Of a stretch of DNA of 64,000 nucleotides, positions 59,196 through 64,000 are shown piece by piece. The notes under the pieces were generated by a model. It searched no databases and was not told where the DNA came from. It worked only from the letters and a program-made list of their open reading frames with translations. The DNA is from Anaeroglomus sp964630775. GTDB lineage: Bacteria; Planctomycetota; Phycisphaerae; Sedimentisphaerales; Anaerohalosphaeraceae. The translations under genes were made by a program, and so were the position numbers. Within the stretch, counting starts at the first letter, position 1. Each line of letters begins with the position of its first letter. The stretch is taken from the NCBI GenBank assembly GCA_964630775.1, contig CAZVYY010000016.1:1-64000 (forward strand), in the 5' to 3' direction.

Positions 59196-60584
59196 ATGAA
59201 GACAAAAATACAAGGTAATATGATTGCGTTTTTAGTGGTTCTGTGCTGCGGTACCGTATGTGCACAAGAGTCGCAGCCGCCAGCGGAAACCAAAGCCCCT
59301 AATTTTCGTCTGGCTGTTCCCGATAAACCCGTTAAGGTCCTTGCGGATGGATTTGTCTTTACCGAAGGACCCGCGGCAGACAGCAAGGGCAATATCTTTT
59401 TCACGGACATCCCCAACAATCGAATCCATCAATGGTCGATCGAGGGCAAACTCTCGACGTTTATGGAAAACAGCGGCGGTGCCAACGGGCTGTTCTTCGA
59501 CAGCAAGGGCAATATGATTGCCTGTGCCGGCGGCGAGGGTCGGCTGGTTTCCATCGACCCGAAGGGCACTCTAACCATCCTGGCCGACAAATACCAGGGC
59601 AAGCCATTCAACAGCCCCAACGACCTCTGGATTACACCCAAAGGGGGGATCTATTTTTCGGATCCCCGCTACGGCCAGCGGGATGATCTGCCGCAGAACG
59701 GCGAACATGTCTATTATCTGTCGCCTGACCGGAAAAAACTTACCCGGGTAATTGAGGATATGGTCCGGCCCAACGGCCTGATTGGAACCCCCGACGGCAA
59801 GACCCTGTATGTCGCAGACCATGGCGCAAACAAGACCTTCGTGTACAAAATTAATCCTGATGGTAGCTTGACCGATAAAAAACTGTTTGCCCCGCAAGGC
59901 TCCGACGGCATGACCATCGACCGCTACGGCAATATCTATCTGACCGGCAGGGCGGTGACCGTCTATGCCCCTGACGGCACCCTGATTCAAACCATCGAAG
60001 TACCCCAGACGCCGTCGAATGTCTGCTTTGGCGGGAAAGACAACACAACGCTGTTTATCACTGCTCGCAAGGCCCTCTATGCCGTCGGCGGGGAAGGCAA
60101 AGTATATTCGTTCACGCTGGATGATATTGACGGCAAACCTGTTGCCCTGTCGCAGTACCAGGGCAAGGTACTGCTGCTTGTCAATGTTGCCAGCAAGTGC
60201 GGTTATACCAAACAGTATGCCGGACTTCAGAAGCTTTACGAGAAATATAAAGACCAGGGATTTGTGATCCTCGGATTTCCCGCCAATAATTTCGGCGGAC
60301 AGGAGCCGGGAACCAATGCCGACATCAAGACATTCTGTACGACTCAATTTCATGTCAGCTTCCCGATGTTCGCCAAGATTTCCGTGGCCGGGCAGGATAT
60401 TCATCCTCTCTATCAGTATCTGACCAGCTCGCAGGAAAACGGTGAGTTCGGCAAGCCCATCGGCTGGAATTTCACCAAGTATCTGATCGGCAAAGACGGG
60501 AAAATCCTTGCTCGATATCCCTCCGAGGTCGATCCGTCCAGTCCGCAATTGCTTAAGGCCGTGGAAGAGGCATTAAAGGACTGA
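59196..60584 (+). CDS. Secreted gluconolactonase (SMP-30)-glutathione peroxidase fusion
   Basis: A two-domain exported protein of 462 residues; AAAGGG lies 6 nt before the ATG. A signal peptide ends near CAQ at about residue 24. Residues about 40-305 form an SMP-30/gluconolactonase six-bladed propeller: VFTEGPAADSKGNIFFTDIPN, FNSPNDLWITPKGGIYFSDP, RPNGLIGTPDGKTLYVADHG, and GSDGMTIDRYGNIYL. Residues about 308-462 form a complete glutathione peroxidase domain: NVASKCGYTKQY (Cys335), FPANNFGGQEPG (Gln369) and GWNFTKYLIGKDG (Trp424, Asn425). All GPx catalytic residues are present, with Cys rather than selenocysteine. The domains read through without a stop. Confidence 0.9.
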   Translation: MKTKIQGNMIAFLVVLCCGTVCAQESQPPAETKAPNFRLAVPDKPVKVLADGFVFTEGPAADSKGNIFFTDIPNNRIHQWSIEGKLSTFMENSGGANGLFFDSKGNMIACAGGEGRLVSIDPKGTLTILADKYQGKPFNSPNDLWITPKGGIYFSDPRYGQRDDLPQNGEHVYYLSPDRKKLTRVIEDMVRPNGLIGTPDGKTLYVADHGANKTFVYKINPDGSLTDKKLFAPQGSDGMTIDRYGNIYLTGRAVTVYAPDGTLIQTIEVPQTPSNVCFGGKDNTTLFITARKALYAVGGEGKVYSFTLDDIDGKPVALSQYQGKVLLLVNVASKCGYTKQYAGLQKLYEKYKDQGFVILGFPANNFGGQEPGTNADIKTFCTTQFHVSFPMFAKISVAGQDIHPLYQYLTSSQENGEFGKPIGWNFTKYLIGKDGKILARYPSEVDPSSPQLLKAVEEALKD

Positions 60585-60789
60585 TGAATAGAAAAAAGGG
60601 CAGGGCGGCTTGTTCAATAATGGCCTTTAAGCAATACCGCAAATAATTGTTTGCATAAAAATAAAAATCATATAAGATGCCCAATCGGTATGTCCGGCCA
60701 GGGGCAGACTTTCCGGCCGGACCTGTGTCGAGGCCGGAGGGAATGGTTCTTTTCCGGGGTTTTAAAGCTTTCATTTTAAGGAGTTTGCA
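60585..60789. other. 205-bp leader region with promoter and hairpin
   Basis: A promoter (TTGTTT at 60647-60652, TATAAG at 60671-60676, 18-bp spacer) is followed by an 8-bp hairpin, GTCCGGCC (60692-60699) with GGCCGGAC (60715-60722), in the untranslated leader of the GH172-type gene. There is no protein gene. Confidence 0.45.
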
Positions 60790-62898
60790 ATGAGATACGC
60801 AAGACCGATAGCGTCGCTTCTCTGTATCATCGCTGGATTGCAGCAAGTTGTTCTGGCTGCCGACAATCCCCCCATCACTTTCAGTTCATTGCTGGAGGAG
60901 ATGGTCAGCCGGGACGCATTGGCCCGATTTCCCGAGCCGGCTTACACCTGCAAACAGTTCAGCAGCTATGACCGCCACTCCGATACCCCCGATTCACCGA
61001 CCTGGTGGGCCAACATGGACCGCAGCTATTTTCTGGGCACCGAAGAAAAAGCCGGCAAGAAAGAATATGTCCTGATGGATACCGCCGGTCCCGGCGCCGT
61101 GGTCCGTTTCTGGGCGACCTGGCATGGCCCTTCCGGAAAGCCGTTTACCAACGGAATTCTGCGGTTTTATCTGGATGGCAATGAAAAGCCCGCGATTGAA
61201 GGCCCGATTCAAAGCGTCCTCGATGAAGGGATGCTGACGGGAGCCCCGTTGTCAGAGGGTGTGTCGCCCCAGACCCAATACGGCCAACGCGGCCACAATC
61301 TCTATATGCCGATTCCGTATGCCAAACACTGTAAGATCACCTATCAGACCGATGCCCCCGTCGATGAAGGAGCGCATCAGGGAGAAGCGCTGTATTATCA
61401 GATTAATTACCGCACCTATGCCGCAGGAACCGCAGTCCAGTCGTTTTCGATGGATCAGCTCGAAACGGCCAAGTCGGTCCTTGCTGAAACCCAGAATAAA
61501 CTGAGTCAAGCCGTCCGGCCTGAAGTTGAAAGTCCTCGTAATCGTCATGTCCCAATAGATATTCCTGCAGGCGGCAGTTCAACGCTTGCTTTAGATTCCA
61601 CAAATCCCCAGGCCATAGTCGCTTTCACAGTGAAACTGAAGGCGGATAATCTGCCGCAGGCCCTGCGTTCCACGGTTTTGGAGATGATATTTGATGATAC
61701 CCGGACGGTCTGGTGCCCGGTAGGCGACTTTTTTGGGATTGGATATAAAGGTAAACCTTACAAAACCTGGTACACCGAAGTCTCCGAAGATGGCACCATG
61801 TCCTGTTACTGGCTGATGCCGTATCAGCGATCCGTTTTGATCAAGCTGCATAACCTGGGTGAACAGATTGTTCGGGATGAAAAATTTCAGGCCCAGACCA
61901 AACCATGGACCTGGGACAATCGCAGTATGTATTTCCATGCCGCCTGGAAACAGTGGACTAAAATCCAGACCTGCTCCAATACGAAAGCTCAGGACCAGGG
62001 CGCCTTTGATCTGAACTGGGTCAAGGTGGCCGGGCAGGGCGTCTATGTCGGCGACAGCCTGGCGATCTTCAATGGAGCTGCCGCATGGTGGGGCGAAGGC
62101 GATGAAAAGATCTATGTCGATGGCGAAACATTCCCCTCGCATTTCGGCACAGGTACCGAAGATTACTATGGCTATGCCTGGTGCCGGCCGGAGTATTTCC
62201 AGTCTGCCTTTCATGCCCAGCCCACTGGGGCCGGTAATTTTGAGAGCGATTTCTCGGTTAACGTGCGCTATCGTGCACTCGATGCAATTCCATTCACCGC
62301 ATCGCTGCAATTTGATATGGAGCTGTGGCACTGGGCCAAGACCCGAGTCAATTATGCCCCGACAACGTTTTGGTATGCCCGCCCCGGGGCAATCTCCAAT
62401 GTCCAGCCCATGCCCGAAGAAGCCCGCAACAAGGTGGCTCTCGTTCAGGAAGATGTTGTCGAGATTAAGCGTATCCAGGGTGCCCTCGAAGGCGAAGCCA
62501 TGCAGATTCAGCAGACAACCGGCGGCAAAACCGAACTGCAGTCGGGGGCTCAATTTGACTGGAGCGGCAATAAACAGCTCTGGTGGATAGACGCCAAAGA
62601 AGGCGATATACTGACCCTCGAATTTTCCGTGGATAAACCTGGCCTCTATTCCATGACCGCAGCCCTGACCAAAGCCAGAGATTACGGTATTATCGCCATC
62701 GCAGTCAACGGCAAAACGCTCACCGAAAAACTCGACTTGTACAATCCAAGCGTCATCACCGAAGAAATTACACTCGGCACCTGCCAACTGAAACAGGGCG
62801 TCAATCAGCTTGAGGTCAAAATCATCGGTTCTAATCCGCAGGCCATCAAACGCAATATGTTCGGCCTGGATTATATCCTGTTGACGCCTCAAAATTGA
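60790..62898 (+). CDS. Secreted GH172 (DUF2961)-family protein
   Basis: A 702-residue secreted protein with AAGGAG before the ATG and a signal peptide ending near LAAD at residue 25. The DUF2961/GH172 double jelly-roll is recognised by GPGAVVRFWATWHGPSG, ILRFYLDGNEKPAIEGPI, NLYMPIPYAKHCKITY and TFPSHFGTGTEDYYGYAWCRPE, the latter containing conserved acidic residues near the active site. GH172 members act on fructose or arabinofuranose linkages, but this protein's substrate is not evident. Residues after about 560 add a beta-rich module (GLYSMTAALTKARDYGIIAI) like a carbohydrate-binding domain. A terminator follows at 62924. Confidence 0.9.
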   Translation: MRYARPIASLLCIIAGLQQVVLAADNPPITFSSLLEEMVSRDALARFPEPAYTCKQFSSYDRHSDTPDSPTWWANMDRSYFLGTEEKAGKKEYVLMDTAGPGAVVRFWATWHGPSGKPFTNGILRFYLDGNEKPAIEGPIQSVLDEGMLTGAPLSEGVSPQTQYGQRGHNLYMPIPYAKHCKITYQTDAPVDEGAHQGEALYYQINYRTYAAGTAVQSFSMDQLETAKSVLAETQNKLSQAVRPEVESPRNRHVPIDIPAGGSSTLALDSTNPQAIVAFTVKLKADNLPQALRSTVLEMIFDDTRTVWCPVGDFFGIGYKGKPYKTWYTEVSEDGTMSCYWLMPYQRSVLIKLHNLGEQIVRDEKFQAQTKPWTWDNRSMYFHAAWKQWTKIQTCSNTKAQDQGAFDLNWVKVAGQGVYVGDSLAIFNGAAAWWGEGDEKIYVDGETFPSHFGTGTEDYYGYAWCRPEYFQSAFHAQPTGAGNFESDFSVNVRYRALDAIPFTASLQFDMELWHWAKTRVNYAPTTFWYARPGAISNVQPMPEEARNKVALVQEDVVEIKRIQGALEGEAMQIQQTTGGKTELQSGAQFDWSGNKQLWWIDAKEGDILTLEFSVDKPGLYSMTAALTKARDYGIIAIAVNGKTLTEKLDLYNPSVITEEITLGTCQLKQGVNQLEVKIIGSNPQAIKRNMFGLDYILLTPQN

Positions 62899-62923
62899 AC
62901 AGCGATGTACCGCACAAAATCAG

Positions 62924-62967
62924 GAAGCCAAATCGGCCCGGAGACCGATTTGGCTTCTTTTATTTTG
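62924..62967. terminator. Intrinsic terminator after the GH172-type gene
   Basis: GAAGCCAAATCGG (62924-62936) and CCGATTTGGCTTC (62945-62957) form a perfect 13-bp stem followed by TTTTATTTT. It lies between convergent genes. Confidence 0.92.
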
Positions 62968-63000
62968 GATGCCATTGCATTTAGCAATGACCCAAATCGA

Positions 63001-64000
63001 TTACTGTCCCGGCGTGGGAGCCGCCGCTGTCCAGTTGGCCGGATCATCGCCGGAATACTGGGCGCTGCCCGGATTCAACCGCGTCAGCGAATAGCCATAT
63101 CCATCCGCTCCCACCGGCCAGGGGTCATAATCGCTATAGCCGACCTGGTCGATTAGAATCCAGGAGATCGCAGCGGGGTTCTGCGGATCATCAGAGGCCT
63201 GCGGTTTTTCCAGCGCCAGCCGTTCGCTGCCGTTGGACAGGGCACCGGCCCAGGGCCCAAATACAGTGACTCCCGCAGTCAGGTCACAATTGTATGCGGC
63301 TTCGAATGCGGCCAGCCGTGCCGGTTCAGCCACAGGGTCAAACGGCACAATCACGATCTTTGCCCCTGCCGCCAGTGACATCGCCGCCGGAAATGTAAAC
63401 GAGATGGCATTATCCAGCCGCCACGCACCGGACCCGTCCGCACTGTAAAGCGGTACAGACGCCGGCGTTGGATTATACAGCTCGATATATTCGTCGTTGG
63501 TACTGCCTTCGGTTGGGTGGTACATGACCTCCGAAATCACAACATCCAGAATCGGAAGGGTATTGGCGGTATTTCTGGAGCCGTACATGCGGAACCAGTA
63601 ATCCCCGCCGTTCGGATACCGTCCGCGTGAGATGCTGTTTTCCTGTCCCCGGAAGCGGAGGCAGTCCACCACCCGATCGCTGGCATTGCCCGGCAGATAC
63701 GACAGGAAAATGCGTTCGCCTGCCTTGTCCAGTCCGAATCCTTTGGTAATCGGACTGTGGAATCCGCTGATTTCATCAAAGGTCTGCATGCCGTTGGCGG
63801 AGAGCGTGACACTGGGGATCGCCCATTTCTTGAGATTCTCGACATTGTCGCTCAAATACCAGTTGGCATTCAGCCCGATAGAGGATGCCGTGGTGTTGTA
63901 CAATTCAATCCAGTCATTGCTGTCATAATCCGGATACGCAGGGCTGCTGAAATCCGTATGAGCCATGAATTCATTAATTACCACATCCGTGATGGCGGCC
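63001..64000 (-). CDS. Lamin-tail-domain protein (5-prime end outside the window)
   Basis: The C-terminal 333 residues of a leftward gene; the frame stays open to the right edge, so the start is missing. Two lamin-tail (LTD) modules are visible. The first begins DVVINEFMAHTD and continues with DWIELYNTTASSIGLNANWYLSDN. The second begins ILDVVISEVMYHPTEG with DEYIELYNPTPASVPLYS and a VDCLRF/ISWILIDQVGY strand pattern. LTDs are immunoglobulin-like modules found in large secreted planctomycete proteins, probably binding or structural. The end SGDDPANWTAAAPTPGQ closes the second module, with no PEP-CTERM tail. Confidence 0.85.
   Translation of the reverse strand, partial: AAITDVVINEFMAHTDFSSPAYPDYDSNDWIELYNTTASSIGLNANWYLSDNVENLKKWAIPSVTLSANGMQTFDEISGFHSPITKGFGLDKAGERIFLSYLPGNASDRVVDCLRFRGQENSISRGRYPNGGDYWFRMYGSRNTANTLPILDVVISEVMYHPTEGSTNDEYIELYNPTPASVPLYSADGSGAWRLDNAISFTFPAAMSLAAGAKIVIVPFDPVAEPARLAAFEAAYNCDLTAGVTVFGPWAGALSNGSERLALEKPQASDDPQNPAAISWILIDQVGYSDYDPWPVGADGYGYSLTRLNPGSAQYSGDDPANWTAAAPTPGQ

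Noticed and set aside
61591..62892. Long open frame (433 codons) on the minus strand inside the GH172-type gene
   Set aside because: It is antisense to a well-supported coding region, with no recognisable motifs and an unlikely residue composition.
1..64000. tRNA, rRNA, CRISPR, insertion sequences and phage genes
   Set aside because: A visual reading of both strands found no cloverleaf with a T-arm, no spaced repeat array, and no transposase, integrase or phage protein. A covariance-model search would be needed to exclude short RNA genes.

Overview
The window looks like chromosome from a Gram-negative, saccharolytic member of the Planctomycetota, most likely class Phycisphaerae (Sedimentisphaerales-like). 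This is inferred from several features together. Two secreted proteins end in the arginine-rich PEP-CTERM variant VPAPGAILLG...WLRRRRSL. There is an isolated H-X9-DG prepilin-like protein and many signal-peptide CAZyme-type proteins (DUF1080, heparinase II/III, GH38, GH172/DUF2961, gluconolactonase). A Hanks-type kinase and a secretin-based type IV pilus/type II secretion machine are also present. No rRNA, tRNA, CRISPR array, transposase, integrase or phage gene was recognised. I cannot name the species.

Layout. 1-2.5 kb: two PEP-CTERM surface proteins, a Dabb-domain lipoprotein and a candidate small RNA. 2.6-7.5 kb: a DUF4416 protein, a WecA/TagO-type sugar-phosphate transferase, an O-antigen ligase/polymerase with a TPR-like tail, and a DUF1080 protein, probably one surface-glycan transcription unit. 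7.9-16.6 kb: a sensor histidine kinase behind an unusual repeat-rich leader, asnS, a heparinase-like lyase, and a leftward radical SAM - Ser/Thr kinase - TetR set. A 49-residue small protein lies divergent from the radical SAM gene. 16.8-20.9 kb: a leftward operon of pilT, a membrane-anchored degenerate GspE/PilB homologue and a CvpA-like protein, behind a near-consensus promoter. 21-28.1 kb: mgtE, a secreted unknown protein, and a second glycan cluster (methyltransferase, GT2, wecB, GT39, HAD phosphatase).

28.3-38.8 kb: a large leftward type IV pilus/T2SS cluster, in transcription order pilC/gspF, major pilin, three minor pilin or PilX-like genes, pilM, pilN, pilO, a ParA-type ATPase, a PilP/GspC-like protein and the secretin. 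No extension ATPase or prepilin peptidase is present here. 39-49.5 kb: an LPG-synthase-like flippase, a NifU-type Fe-S scaffold, then an AraC regulator divergent from a sugar operon. That operon encodes PTS EIIC, EIIB, an HPr-EI-EIIA fusion and a secreted GH38 alpha-mannosidase. 50-58.5 kb: a prepilin-like protein, uvrA divergent from endonuclease V, cobO, a metallo-beta-lactamase hydrolase, a zinc-ribbon/rhomboid fusion and a transglutaminase-fold protein without its catalytic residues. 58.7-64 kb: a small unknown protein, a gluconolactonase-glutathione peroxidase fusion, a GH172-type protein and a lamin-tail-domain protein cut by the right edge.

The genes suggest a polysaccharide degrader that displays proteins and glycans on its surface. 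Secreted enzymes cut glycans, the PTS imports a sugar that may come from the mannosidase, and a pilus/secretion machine and glycan pathway build the surface. The observations most worth following are the degenerate membrane-bound GspE homologue beside pilT, the gluconolactonase-GPx fusion, the ParA gene inside the pilus operon, the repeat-rich histidine-kinase leader, the candidate small RNA near 1.6 kb, and the small protein facing a radical SAM enzyme.
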